DNA of 37,536 nucleotides from Planctomycetota bacterium (lineage in GTDB: Bacteria > Planctomycetota > Planctomycetia > Pirellulales > Thermoguttaceae), in the NCBI GenBank assembly GCA_025353625.1, contig JANXOJ010000446.1, positions 1 to 37,536 of the forward strand, written 5' to 3'. The position numbers were made by a program, and so were the translations under genes. Shown here one piece after another: positions 1 to 9,371 of this stretch. How positions within the stretch are numbered: the first letter of the stretch is position 1; each line of letters begins with the position of its first letter. The notes under the pieces are model-generated. The model saw only the letters and a list, made by a program, of their open reading frames with translations, had not been told where the DNA came from and ran no database searches.

Positions 1-879
1 TACAAAATGCAGGCCGAGGCAAAGGTTTTGGCACCTGAAACTCAGGCATTGCTCCGCGCCGCCGGATATACCGAGGAAACCGATATCGAACGGATTCGCA
101 AAATCGTAACCGCGCAGCAGGTTTCAATGGATGTCGTCTTGATGGACCCCAAGCTTGTGGCCCAGCAGCTGCACGTGCATGTCGATCCGGTCGCCGCGAC
201 ACCGCCCATAGAAACGCCGACACAAACCCAAGCGGACGCGCCAACGGCGGAATCTCAAGGCTTGCGGCGCGTCGTGCTATTTCGGCCCATTGCCGACGAT
301 CCGCACACCCGCATGAATGCCCTCAATAGCCAAGAAGCGTTCATGATTTACATGAAAGCGTCTTTGCTTGTCGGTGCGATTTTGGCAAGTCCGTGGGTCT
401 TCTATCAGCTTTGGTCGTTTGTCGCATCGGGGCTTTATTCGCATGAAAAGCAGTACGTGCGGCTCTTCCTGCCGGTGAGCCTGCTGCTGTTTCTTCTTGG
501 TGCCTCGACCGCATTTTTCTTTGCTTTTGAAAAAGTGCTATCGTTTCTGCTGAGCTTCAATAGCATGCTCGGAATCAACCCCGAGTTGCGGATCAACGAA
601 TGGATGAGCTTCGTCCTGCTGCTGCCGCTAGGGTTTGGCATCAGTTTCCAACTACCGTTGGCGATGCTCTTCCTGGAGCGAATCGGCCTGTTCACGGTCG
701 AAACGTATCTCGCCTCATGGCGAATCGCCGTGCTGGCCATCTTCGTAATCGCGATGGTGCTTACGCCCAGCCCAGATCCGTACAGCATGTGCCTAATGGC
801 TTGCCCTCTCACGTTGCTTTACTTCGGCGGCGTGGGACTGTGCAAAATGCTGCCCAAAGGCAAGAGCCGGTTTAGTTAG
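1..879 (+). CDS. tatC: Sec-independent protein translocase TatC, C-terminal part (5' end lies outside the window)
   Basis: Multi-TM protein with TatC-like blocks (EAFMIYMKASLLVGAILASPWVFYQLWSFVASGLYSHEK...; LGFGISFQLPLAMLFLERIGL; VIAMVLTPSPDPYSM). Reading frame is open to the left edge and TM1 is missing. Confidence 0.88.
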   Translation, partial: YKMQAEAKVLAPETQALLRAAGYTEETDIERIRKIVTAQQVSMDVVLMDPKLVAQQLHVHVDPVAATPPIETPTQTQADAPTAESQGLRRVVLFRPIADDPHTRMNALNSQEAFMIYMKASLLVGAILASPWVFYQLWSFVASGLYSHEKQYVRLFLPVSLLLFLLGASTAFFFAFEKVLSFLLSFNSMLGINPELRINEWMSFVLLLPLGFGISFQLPLAMLFLERIGLFTVETYLASWRIAVLAIFVIAMVLTPSPDPYSMCLMACPLTLLYFGGVGLCKMLPKGKSRFS

Positions 880-942
880 GCCGCTTGGGGTGCAGACGTC
901 GTGCCTGCAACTTCAGGGCAGGCGAGACGCCCGCACCACCAT

Positions 943-1290
943 TTAGATTGCCTCACCGCCGCGTTCGCCGGTGCGGATGCGGATGCAGTCTTCCAGGGGC
1001 AGGACGAAGATTTTGCCGTCGCCGATTTCACCGGCGGTGCCGGTGCGACCGCCGCGCAAGACGGCTTCGATGGTCGGTTCCAAAAACTCTTCGTTGACGG
1101 CGATCATCAACTGCACTTTGCGGAGCAGGTTCACGGCGAACTCGTGACCCCGATAGACTTCCGTTTGCCCGCGCTGGCGGCCAAAGCCTTGCACGTCCAT
1201 GACGGTCAGGCGGAAAACCTCGACGTCCGCCAAGGCCAGTTTGACGGCTTCCAGGCGATGCGGCTGAATGACGGCAATGATGAGCTTCAT
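943..1290 (-). CDS. Nitrogen regulatory protein P-II (GlnB/GlnK family)
   Basis: MKLIIAVIQPHRLEAVKLAL... GQTEVYRGHEF (T-loop Tyr) ... GRTGTAGEIGDGKIFVLPLEDCIRIRTGERGGEAI matches P-II signatures. Confidence 0.93.
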   Translation of the reverse strand: MKLIIAVIQPHRLEAVKLALADVEVFRLTVMDVQGFGRQRGQTEVYRGHEFAVNLLRKVQLMIAVNEEFLEPTIEAVLRGGRTGTAGEIGDGKIFVLPLEDCIRIRTGERGGEAI

Positions 1291-1388
1291 GGGCACTCAG
1301 ACAAATACAGCCAGACTAATACTGTCAGACTCTTTTAACGAGGCGGCAGCCCGTGCCCTACGACGCAGGCTGCCGCAATCTTCAAAGC

Positions 1389-1462
<74 letters not shown>

Positions 1463-1663
1463 CGGTTTTTGGGCCGGGGCCCAGTGTCTGCGACGAATCG
1501 CAGATGACGCCTCAATTATGCCTTCGCCCCCCGCAAACGTCAACAGGGGTGGAAAAAAACAGGGCAAGCCCCCTCAGATGGACGGGAGTCTCCAGAAATC
1601 GCCCCTGTCGTGTGGTGGTAACAATGCTGTTGGTTGTGTGCCTCGTTGCGGCCCAGGCAAAGT

Positions 1664-1793
1664 GACCGCATGTCTGCAATTGCAGACGGCCAAAACCAAA
1701 AATCGCGCGACCGGGCAACGAGGGGACGGAGCTACCGTGGGATTGATTGCCGCACGATGATTCCTTCGTGTCGGCAATTGCCGACATGCGGTC
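1664..1793. repeat. Inverted pair of 20-mers GACCGCATGTC(T/G)GCAATTGC, each containing a perfect 16-bp palindrome
   Basis: GTCTGCAATTGCAGAC at 1672-1687 and GTCGGCAATTGCCGAC at 1770-1785; flanks gaccgcat... and ...atgcggtc are mutual reverse complements. Confidence 0.9.
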
Positions 1794-1805
1794 AAGGAAT
1801 ATGTC

Positions 1806-2657
1806 TCACGGAGCGAGGGCCATCGTCGCCGTCGAGCCGGCGAAACTGCCGGGCGCGATCATGATGTCGATATCTGCTATCAACGACAAAAGGAGCGCGC
1901 CAGGCAGGTCGTGGGAACCGACTCCGGGGCCAGTCATCGTGGCGAACGGCAGCTCCAGGCCGTGGATGCCATTTGGCGTGGGGTAGAGGTCGGGTAAAAC
2001 GACCGACCACGTGACGTCCATGCTGTATCCCACGGTTGTGCCGGTCGGTGCGACCGAAGAGCCGACCGTTAGATCGGATGCGACCGTTGCTTTCACGAAC
2101 ACGCGGTAGCTGAGCGTGGCGCGACGCTGCTTCACCGTAGCGCCGGAGATGACGACCGTCTCTTCATCGAGCGCGAAGCCGCACTGCGGATCGGACAGCC
2201 AGACGTCGACGCTGCCGCCGCCGATCGACGCCTCGGCGCCGGTGACATTCGAGAACGCCCGTAGCGACGGCGAGAAGGACGCCCGCGAGTAGTGCGGTTC
2301 ATGCGTCGACCACCCCGTCTGCCACTGCACTATGCTGTATCCTCCGCTGGCGGTCCACTCATCGAGGTACAGCAGATCGGTGTAGGGATAGAACGTGGGG
2401 TGGGGCCAGCGCATGAAGACCATCCGCCGCGAACGCGCGAAGATGTCGTCATCGTACTCGCCCAAGAGGCCCGTCAGGTTGGCCCGATAGTAGAGCGGGT
2501 AACGGACGCCGTCGCGGTGGATTTGCGGATTCGTGCCGCCCAAATCCGCGCCGTCGAAACTTTTGGAGTCCCGGGCCAGGGTGCGGTTCGCCCCGCTCTC
2601 CCGCCATGGGTTGAGGAGCAGGCCCGTGCCGCGGCGCTGGAAGTTATAGAAGGTCAT
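1806..2657 (-). CDS. Phage hypothetical structural protein (distal tail region)
   Basis: 283-aa ORF overlapping the upstream ORF at its start; position at the end of the tail operon. Confidence 0.7.
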   Translation of the reverse strand: MTFYNFQRRGTGLLLNPWRESGANRTLARDSKSFDGADLGGTNPQIHRDGVRYPLYYRANLTGLLGEYDDDIFARSRRMVFMRWPHPTFYPYTDLLYLDEWTASGGYSIVQWQTGWSTHEPHYSRASFSPSLRAFSNVTGAEASIGGGSVDVWLSDPQCGFALDEETVVISGATVKQRRATLSYRVFVKATVASDLTVGSSVAPTGTTVGYSMDVTWSVVLPDLYPTPNGIHGLELPFATMTGPGVGSHDLPGALLLSLIADIDIMIAPGSFAGSTATMALAP

Positions 2658-4516
2658 TATGATGGGGCCAGCGTGACGGTGAGCGTGGCGTCGGTGGTGG
2701 TCTTGGTGTAATTGTCGACCCGGCCATCCGGATCGGCCACGTCGGCATGGATCGCGAAGCTGCCCAAGAGCGTGCCGTCGGTCTCCACGCTGCCCCGGTA
2801 CGGCAGCGAGTCGCTGCCCATGATGCCGCCGACCGTGCCCGTGAAGTTCGGCAACGAAGCGCGTTGCGCCATGGTGGCCGAACGAGCGGCGATGACGAGT
2901 GGCGCGCGGGTAATCGTCAGTTGCCCCGCATGGAAGGTGAGGGAGTAGTCGTCCGCGGCCAGCGTGCCTGCGGCCGCCGAGATGGCATAGGGGCCGCCTC
3001 CCACGGTCGAGGTTTCATCCGCCGCGCACGTATAGGCGGGATCGCCGGTGAGGGCCGTATAGGCCGTGTCGCCCCACACGAAGCCGGTCCAGTCGATCGC
3101 GAAGGCCGGATTGGCGGCACCGTAGATTTTTGTCGTTGCCCGGACGGTGCCGGAGAGAACGGCCTTGGTCACCGCGACCGCGACATTGCTCGACGTGGAC
3201 GCAGTGCAGGGACAGCCCGAGTCGGGCGCGTAAACCGCATGCAGTGCGCTGTGCGTTCCCGCGTGCAATACGATGTCGGAAACGCTCGCGCTGCCGGAAG
3301 CGATGCGCACCGTCCGCAGCTGCGTGGAGCCATCGTAGATCGTCACCAGGCCGGCCGGCGCGGCCGTGCCCGGCGCGGTCACCGCCACGGTGACTGCGAG
3401 CGTGACGTAGCTGCCGTAGGCGAAGCTGCTGGAGGAACTGGTCAGCGTGGTGGTCGTGGCGTCGCGATTCACGGTCACGCTCAGGGGGCCGCTGTAGGCC
3501 TGATTGAAAGTCGAATCGCCGTCGTACAAGCCGTACAGGAAAGTCGCGTTGGCGGGCAAGGCGATATCGAGTGTGGCGACTCCGCCCGATCCTACGAGCC
3601 CGCTGCCGATCGGCGTGCCGTCGGAAATGAACGTGACGTTGCCGGACGGATCGGCCACGACCGTCGAATCGGCCTTCGCGACCGTGGCCGTTAAATGGAC
3701 CACCTGGCCGAAGACCGAAGTGCCGCGATCGATGGTGGGCGTGCCGACGGTGGCGTCGACGCGCTGCTCGTCGCTGGCGGCCGGCGATGCGGCGACGACG
3801 GTTTCCCAGGCACCTGCGTCATCGGCGTCGACGACGTAGACCGTGCGACTTTTTTTCTCCAGCGTGCCCGTGGCGGCGTCGAACCGCGCATCGGCTTGCA
3901 GCGCGATGGGTTGGGTCGCGATGGGGGCGGAGACCAAGCGCCACTGGCCGCTCATACCGGGTTCGCCAATGACGACCCACGTGCCTGCCGCGCCGGACCA
4001 GGCGTTGTTCGCGACTTCAAGGCTGGTGCTCCCGCTCACCGGGGTCGCGTCGCCATTGATGGCCAGCAGGTGGTCGACGCGAAAGGTCGCGTCGCCCGCG
4101 GCGACGCCGGAGGTCGTCTTCGCGAAGCAGAGCGTGGCCACTTTTTGGATGGCGACGATGTGGAGACCGCCGTCGGCCATCGGCAGGCCCCAGCCTCGCG
4201 CGCCGTTTATTATGCCCGCGCCGTGATTGGTGCCGTAGGCCCGCGCGTTTTTGAGGATGTCGTCGTGGACGGTACCGCTGGGCGGGCCGATCGATTCATC
4301 GCGGGTGAGGTCGGCCTGGAGCGGCCAATAGTGGCCATCGCCGCCGGGCGACAGGTCATCGTAGAGCTCGAAGGGAACCAGGCTCGCCTCGGGCAGTGGC
4401 GTCCAGGGCGCGCTGCCTGCCGGCTCCGGGCCGCGCGGCGCGTGGTACCAGGACTCGAACATGCGGCGGACGTGTTCGCTCGATGAGGCTGGATTGTGTT
4501 CGTCGCCGCGAGACAT
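2657..4516 (-). CDS. Phage virion-associated protein with Big_3_5-like Ig repeats and an MBG-like (YGX-type) domain
   Basis: GNVTFISDGTPIGSGLVGSGGVATLDIALP; PAGLVTIYDGSTQLRTVRI; KIYGAANPAFAIDWTGFVWGDTAYTALTGDPAYTC...GPYAISAAAGTLAADDYSLTFHAGQLTITRAPLVI. Confidence 0.75.
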   Translation of the reverse strand: MSRGDEHNPASSSEHVRRMFESWYHAPRGPEPAGSAPWTPLPEASLVPFELYDDLSPGGDGHYWPLQADLTRDESIGPPSGTVHDDILKNARAYGTNHGAGIINGARGWGLPMADGGLHIVAIQKVATLCFAKTTSGVAAGDATFRVDHLLAINGDATPVSGSTSLEVANNAWSGAAGTWVVIGEPGMSGQWRLVSAPIATQPIALQADARFDAATGTLEKKSRTVYVVDADDAGAWETVVAASPAASDEQRVDATVGTPTIDRGTSVFGQVVHLTATVAKADSTVVADPSGNVTFISDGTPIGSGLVGSGGVATLDIALPANATFLYGLYDGDSTFNQAYSGPLSVTVNRDATTTTLTSSSSSFAYGSYVTLAVTVAVTAPGTAAPAGLVTIYDGSTQLRTVRIASGSASVSDIVLHAGTHSALHAVYAPDSGCPCTASTSSNVAVAVTKAVLSGTVRATTKIYGAANPAFAIDWTGFVWGDTAYTALTGDPAYTCAADETSTVGGGPYAISAAAGTLAADDYSLTFHAGQLTITRAPLVIAARSATMAQRASLPNFTGTVGGIMGSDSLPYRGSVETDGTLLGSFAIHADVADPDGRVDNYTKTTTDATLTVTLAPS

Positions 4517-4568
4517 GGTCGGTGGTGTGGGGATTGGGGTGGGGGATTATGAAGCGGACGACCGACAA

Positions 4569-5030
4569 CTATCCCAAAATGATCGTCCAGGAGGAAACCT
4601 GCGCGCCGGTGCCGGTGAGGCTGAGGCAGTGCGCGGTGCTGCCGATGGCAGCCATCAAGCTTGCGCTTTCGATGTAGCCGATGCCTTGCGGGGGCACGGT
4701 CATCGACAGGCCATAGCCGTTGCTGCCGGCCGGGGCGATCTGAAGGGCGTTGCCGTTGGCGTTGGTCACCTTGATTTTTTGTATTTTTAGTCCCGTGGCG
4801 GCCAGCGTCTGGCCTTGGGTGCCAATCAGATTCAGCAGGTCGACGGTCGCGGAGCCGCCGGAAAGAGCCACCTGGAACTCGCTGATCTGCGCGACCGAGG
4901 GCGTGCTGGCGGAGGTGAGATGTCGGCTTTCCGAAATGTCCTTGTGGGTGATCGTGGGCTTGCCGCCGCGGCCCAGCGTGAGGATCTCCACCGTTTCAAT
5001 ATTCACGCGGCTGGTGACCGTGATGTTCAT
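4569..5030 (-). CDS. Phage hypothetical protein (tail region)
   Basis: In-frame MNITVTSRVNIETVEILTLGRGG... start overlapping the end of the upstream ORF by 4 bp (ATGA-type); the longer tracked ORF upstream of this is an artefact. Confidence 0.65.
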   Translation of the reverse strand: MNITVTSRVNIETVEILTLGRGGKPTITHKDISESRHLTSASTPSVAQISEFQVALSGGSATVDLLNLIGTQGQTLAATGLKIQKIKVTNANGNALQIAPAGSNGYGLSMTVPPQGIGYIESASLMAAIGSTAHCLSLTGTGAQVSSWTIILG

Positions 5031-6118
5031 GCGTCTGCTCCGGACATGACTCGCTCTGGGGTAAAAAGGTCGAGGTCGTCGAACTCGGCCGACAGTAGCT
5101 CGTTCAGATCGTTGACGGGCCACCATTGGTAAATGACGGCCGACGGCATGTGGCCGTCGTGGTCGGGGAGCAACTGGTTGCCCGCGCCGTCGAGTTCCGC
5201 CACGCCCGAATAGGGGCGGCCCATGGCATCGGTGACCGGGCCGAGCCCGTTGCCGGGCCACGGCGCCAGTACGGAGTTGCCGCCCGCATCGACCGAGGCG
5301 TGTTTGTAGCAGCGCGGCCCCATGTCGGGGATCCGCGTGCCCCACAGATCGGGATCGTAAAGGAAAGCGAGCGTCACGAGGCGATGGTAGTACGGTTCTT
5401 TCACGAGCGGCGCGCGCTTGTCGACGAGCATCAGCGATCCTTTGGGGAAAGTCCGCGTGCTGCTGTTTTGATCGTTGTCGGGATCGACCTGCACGACCGT
5501 GAAATCGCTCTTGTTCCAACGCTTCAAATATTTTTCCCAGTTGCCCGAGAAGTTGGTCGATCCGTCGGACGTTTCGCCCGTATCGTGCCACAAGAGCGAG
5601 GCGTGGAAGCAGATTTCCACGCGTTCCAGCGGAACGTCGTACGCGAGCGGTGGATTGAATCGGTCGCCGGCCGAGTTGCGGATGTCCTCGGTGGGATCGA
5701 AGTCCCACAGTTCGCCCGACTCGCCGTCGTTGGGCACGTTGCCCGGATCCATGGCCACGCCCTGCCACGCCGGCCGCGTTTTGCTGCCGCTGAAATAGTG
5801 GACCTCGGTAGGCAGCGTGAGCGGGTCTTCCTGCCAACGTACATCGACGTACGCGGTGCCCTGGTCATCGCAGCTCTTAGGGCTGACCGAGACGCAGACC
5901 AGACCGCCATCGGCGTTGACGTTGCCCGGCTTGGGGAGTTTTTCCGCCGCGAGGGCTTCAGACTGCCACGCATGCTTCCAGTCGTTCGAGTCGCCGCCGC
6001 TGGGGCTGCCCGTGTTCTGGATGTCCGGGACGATCCAGATCTCGGAGACGTCGTAACGCAGGCCGGCGCGGCGGTTCGCGGTGCGATTCGCATATCGGCA
6101 ATAGGCATTGCTGGCCAT
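5027..6118 (-). CDS. Phage hypothetical protein (tail region)
   Basis: 363-aa ORF; overlaps neighbours by 1 to 4 bp in a compact operon. Confidence 0.7.
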   Translation of the reverse strand: MASNAYCRYANRTANRRAGLRYDVSEIWIVPDIQNTGSPSGGDSNDWKHAWQSEALAAEKLPKPGNVNADGGLVCVSVSPKSCDDQGTAYVDVRWQEDPLTLPTEVHYFSGSKTRPAWQGVAMDPGNVPNDGESGELWDFDPTEDIRNSAGDRFNPPLAYDVPLERVEICFHASLLWHDTGETSDGSTNFSGNWEKYLKRWNKSDFTVVQVDPDNDQNSSTRTFPKGSLMLVDKRAPLVKEPYYHRLVTLAFLYDPDLWGTRIPDMGPRCYKHASVDAGGNSVLAPWPGNGLGPVTDAMGRPYSGVAELDGAGNQLLPDHDGHMPSAVIYQWWPVNDLNELLSAEFDDLDLFTPERVMSGADA

Positions 6119-7896
6119 CAGTCACCTCCCGCCGCGCCGAAAATGTCTTTGGTGCGGAAGCCTAGCTGGCCCAGCACCGCTTCGCCCTGCTCGTTACTCA
6201 TGCGGCCGGTGTTCTCCGCGATCTTAATCAACATCTCGACCATCTTGAGGCTGTCCTGCGATTGCGCCATGCCGTATTCCGCCGAGACCTGCTGCGAATA
6301 ACCGCCCACGCTGTTGGCGTCGTAGGCGCCTGCCAGGTTGCCGCTGCGCGTGATCGACTCGGCATAGTCGGTCAGCTTGTCGACCAGGGAGCGATCGTTG
6401 GCGGTCGTTTCGCGGTCCCGCTCCGCCGGCGACCGGCTGCTACTCGAGGCGATCGCCTGGTACTGCTGCGCGGCGATGCCGATTTGCTCCTGGATGTTGG
6501 CCGCGTTGGAAAGCGTGGGCGCGGCCTGAGCCGCGGCCTCGGCGCGGAGGTTCACGCGGCGTTGGGCATAGCGACGATCGTCGATCGTCCCTTCGTCGTG
6601 CTCGCGTCGGGAGACGTTCTGGGCATTGTCCAGATTCTCCTCCCAACGGTTGTCGGGTGCTTGTGCGGCATAGAGCCGCTTGCGGGTCTGGGTCTCGGCC
6701 CGGTCCACGTCGCGACCGGTCATGTACTGCTCAAACGGCAATCGATCCAGCCGATCCTGTTCGGCCTGAACGTCGGGTGCCGCGAGCGAGGCGCTGAGGG
6801 CCGCGGCCTGGTCGCGACGGTGCGCTTCGACTTTTCCCTCGCGCTCCGCGCGCTCGTTCCCTGCCGCTTCGCGGTCCATGTCCTTTTGAATGTCGGCGCC
6901 CGAGCGGTTGCCGCCGCCGAGCCTGTCGCCGATCAACATCCCGATGCCCTTGAACGCTTCGGCTACCATGCCGGCGGCTTTCAACGCGCCGGACTTCGCC
7001 GATTCGGCGTCGAAATGCGTGTCGGCCAGGGCCTGCCGCTGCGCGGCGCTCATCGCCACGGAACTGCCGCCCGAAGCGTTCCGGATTGCGTCTGCTGCCG
7101 CCGCGCTGCCGAAGGCTTGCACCTTCTGGCCGGCGGTCAGGCCGCGGCCGGCGACTTTCTTGGCGAGGTAATCGGTGTCGTCCATGCCGCGCTCGAGATC
7201 CTCGCGGCTCAACCCGATCGAAGCGAAGAAGCTCTGTTGAGCGCGATCGCCGCTCAGGGCGCCCTTGGAGCGGCCTTGCAAGTTCTCGATGCCGCCGACG
7301 AGAAGGTCCATGCTGTGACCGGCGGACCGCGCCGCCGCGCCGAGCGACTGATAATAGGTCGTGCTCGTGCCAAGCTTCTGCGACTCCATGCGTAGTTCGC
7401 GGGCGCCGCCGGCGAGTTTCTGCCAGATGGCGACCGCCCCCACGGCGGCAACGGCGCCGCCGGCGGACGAAGAGAACGCCAGGTTGGCGATATCGGCGAC
7501 CGGTCCGCCCACCATCCCCGCGGCGCCTTGGACGCCGCCGGCGATCCGGCTGCCGAGGCCGGGCGACTTGGGCAGCTCGTCCGCGGCTTGCTTCTGCGCG
7601 CGGTGATAGGTTTCGGTGCTGATCGCGCCCCGCTTGTGGAGGTCGTCCAACTTGCGGACCTGGTATTCGTACTTTTCGCTGGCGGTCCGCGTCTTCTCGA
7701 AGATCCGATCGGCGTCATCGGCATGCGACGACCGCGTGGACGAGTCCCCGCCGGAAGCCGCCCCAGCTCCCCCGCCGCCGGAAGAAGCGATTTTGGTCTG
7801 GGAAAGCTCCTTCAGGCCGGCCTTGGCGGCGACGATGCCCGACGGGTCGAACGTCGAGACGAGCGGGATGATGAGTTTATTGCCGACGCTGCCCAT
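6118..7896 (-). CDS. Putative tail tape measure protein
   Basis: 592 aa, Gly/Ala-rich helical protein starting MGSVGNKLIIPLVSTFDPSGIVAAKAGLKEL, hydrophobic GGPVADIANLAFSSSAGGAVAAVGAVAIW; directly downstream of frameshifted chaperone. Confidence 0.78.
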   Translation of the reverse strand: MGSVGNKLIIPLVSTFDPSGIVAAKAGLKELSQTKIASSGGGGAGAASGGDSSTRSSHADDADRIFEKTRTASEKYEYQVRKLDDLHKRGAISTETYHRAQKQAADELPKSPGLGSRIAGGVQGAAGMVGGPVADIANLAFSSSAGGAVAAVGAVAIWQKLAGGARELRMESQKLGTSTTYYQSLGAAARSAGHSMDLLVGGIENLQGRSKGALSGDRAQQSFFASIGLSREDLERGMDDTDYLAKKVAGRGLTAGQKVQAFGSAAAADAIRNASGGSSVAMSAAQRQALADTHFDAESAKSGALKAAGMVAEAFKGIGMLIGDRLGGGNRSGADIQKDMDREAAGNERAEREGKVEAHRRDQAAALSASLAAPDVQAEQDRLDRLPFEQYMTGRDVDRAETQTRKRLYAAQAPDNRWEENLDNAQNVSRREHDEGTIDDRRYAQRRVNLRAEAAAQAAPTLSNAANIQEQIGIAAQQYQAIASSSSRSPAERDRETTANDRSLVDKLTDYAESITRSGNLAGAYDANSVGGYSQQVSAEYGMAQSQDSLKMVEMLIKIAENTGRMSNEQGEAVLGQLGFRTKDIFGAAGGD

Positions 7897-7899
7897 GAA

Positions 7900-8567
7900 T
7901 CACTTCCCGGTTCCGTGCGGCCAGGTGGCCTCGATCTTCGCGGCCTCGTCCGCCATTTCCTGGTTCGACTGCCGCGGCACGGCCAGCTTTTCGCGGCCGT
8001 CGAATTCAGTGCGGTAAATAGTCTGCTTGCTGCGCATCGAGCAGGCCAGTTTCCAGGCCGCGTTCTCGATGCGTTCCGCCAGGGGCGGGTCCAGTTCGTA
8101 GGCCGCTTCCCACAGCGGCAGTTCGTCGCCCCAGCGCCGCCAGAGTTCATCGAGCGTTACTCGATTGTCGCGGGCGATGTCGAGGTGCTGGCGGAGCCGG
8201 CGACACTCTCGTATTTTTTTTTCAGTCGGTCCCGTGCGCCGCTGCTCAACGTGTTGAGATCGTCCGCCAGATCGAAGGCGCGGTCGATGGCGGAACCGCT
8301 GCCCGGATCGTCGACCAGCTTCGGCCAGTCGTTATTGCCGAAGGCCCGGCTGCCGTCGCCGGCGATCAGGCAGTAGAGCGCCGTAAATGTAAGAAAGGCC
8401 GCGCCGCTGGTGGCTTGCTGCTTGCCCGACTCGGCGTCGAACTCGACGCGCTCCGTCGGGCTGAGCCGGCGTACGAAGAGCGTGCCGTCGAGCGCGGGCC
8501 ACTCGGGCGTGGGAACGGGGACCGGGCCGTTGTTGGATCGGTTGAGAATTTTATCGAGTAAGGACAT
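7900..8567 (-). CDS. Tail assembly chaperone; frame-0 product 8157-8567 plus -1 frameshift extension 8214-7900 (G/GT-type)
   Basis: Frame 0 MSLLDKILNRSNNG...DRLKKKYESVAGSA*; A9 run (T at 8214-8222 on +); the -1 frame is open as IRECRRLRQHLDIARDNRVTLDELWRRWGDELPLWEAAYELDPPLAERIENAAWKLACSMRSKQTIYRTEFDGREKLAVPRQSNQEMADEAAKIEATWPHGTGK*. Confidence 0.8.
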
Positions 8568-8627
8568 GGCGCGCGGTGGATGTTAAGTGGTGTTGCTGGA
8601 AAGGCGAAAGCGTTGAAGGGACGGTTA

Positions 8628-9365
8628 TCAGCTCGTCGCCCGGAATGGCTTGAAAGTAAATTCCGTGGTGGTCTGGCCGTCGATCGCCGCGCCGGGATGC
8701 GTAGAGACCAGGATGGCCAGGTCGAAGCTCCCATTGCTGCCGCCGTCGTTCCAAGCGATTGCCAGGGCGGCGGTATGTTTGACGTCCAAGCCCTGCAAGC
8801 CGCCCAGACAGGTCACGGTGACCGACTCTTCCTTGATGCCCGGCGCGGAGAGGGTGTCGGTGTCTCCGGCACCCGTGCAGTCGATGGGCGCGGCGCTCGA
8901 CGTGTAGTTTACGGACTGCAAGCCGATCAGGGCCGATCCGAAGGTCACCGACGTGCCGTTGAAACCCAGGTCGCCGACGGCGCCGGCGGAATAGCTGCCG
9001 GCCGTCAAGGCGTCGGCACCTGCCACGGCGGTGAAGTTCCCTTCAATTCGGCCGTCCTTCCGGCCCGAGACGCTCATCTGCGTGATGAGGGCCTTGCCGT
9101 AGCTTTTGGCGATGTCTCCCGCGCCGCCGCCCTTGATGTTCACCGCGACGTTCGCGATGGCGCCCGCCTTGGGACACTTCGATCCCAAGAAGGAGGCCGT
9201 GAAGGAGTTCTTGGGCAGTCCCGCGCCGCTGGTGTGCGTGCCGTCGGCCATGCCGGTGGTGTCGAAGGTTGCCGGATCGTTCGGTTGGTGCAGATCGACG
9301 AGCGGGACCACACCGACGCCGAAGGTCATCGTGCTGCCGTTGCCGGAATAGTTGTTGACGGACAT
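8628..9365 (-). CDS. Putative major tail tube protein
   Basis: 245 aa, MSVNNYSGNGSTMTFGVGVVPLVDLHQ...; GRKDGRIEGNFTAVAGADALTAG; position upstream of tail chaperone. Confidence 0.65.
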   Translation of the reverse strand: MSVNNYSGNGSTMTFGVGVVPLVDLHQPNDPATFDTTGMADGTHTSGAGLPKNSFTASFLGSKCPKAGAIANVAVNIKGGGAGDIAKSYGKALITQMSVSGRKDGRIEGNFTAVAGADALTAGSYSAGAVGDLGFNGTSVTFGSALIGLQSVNYTSSAAPIDCTGAGDTDTLSAPGIKEESVTVTCLGGLQGLDVKHTAALAIAWNDGGSNGSFDLAILVSTHPGAAIDGQTTTEFTFKPFRATS

Positions 9366-9371
9366 GTGCGT

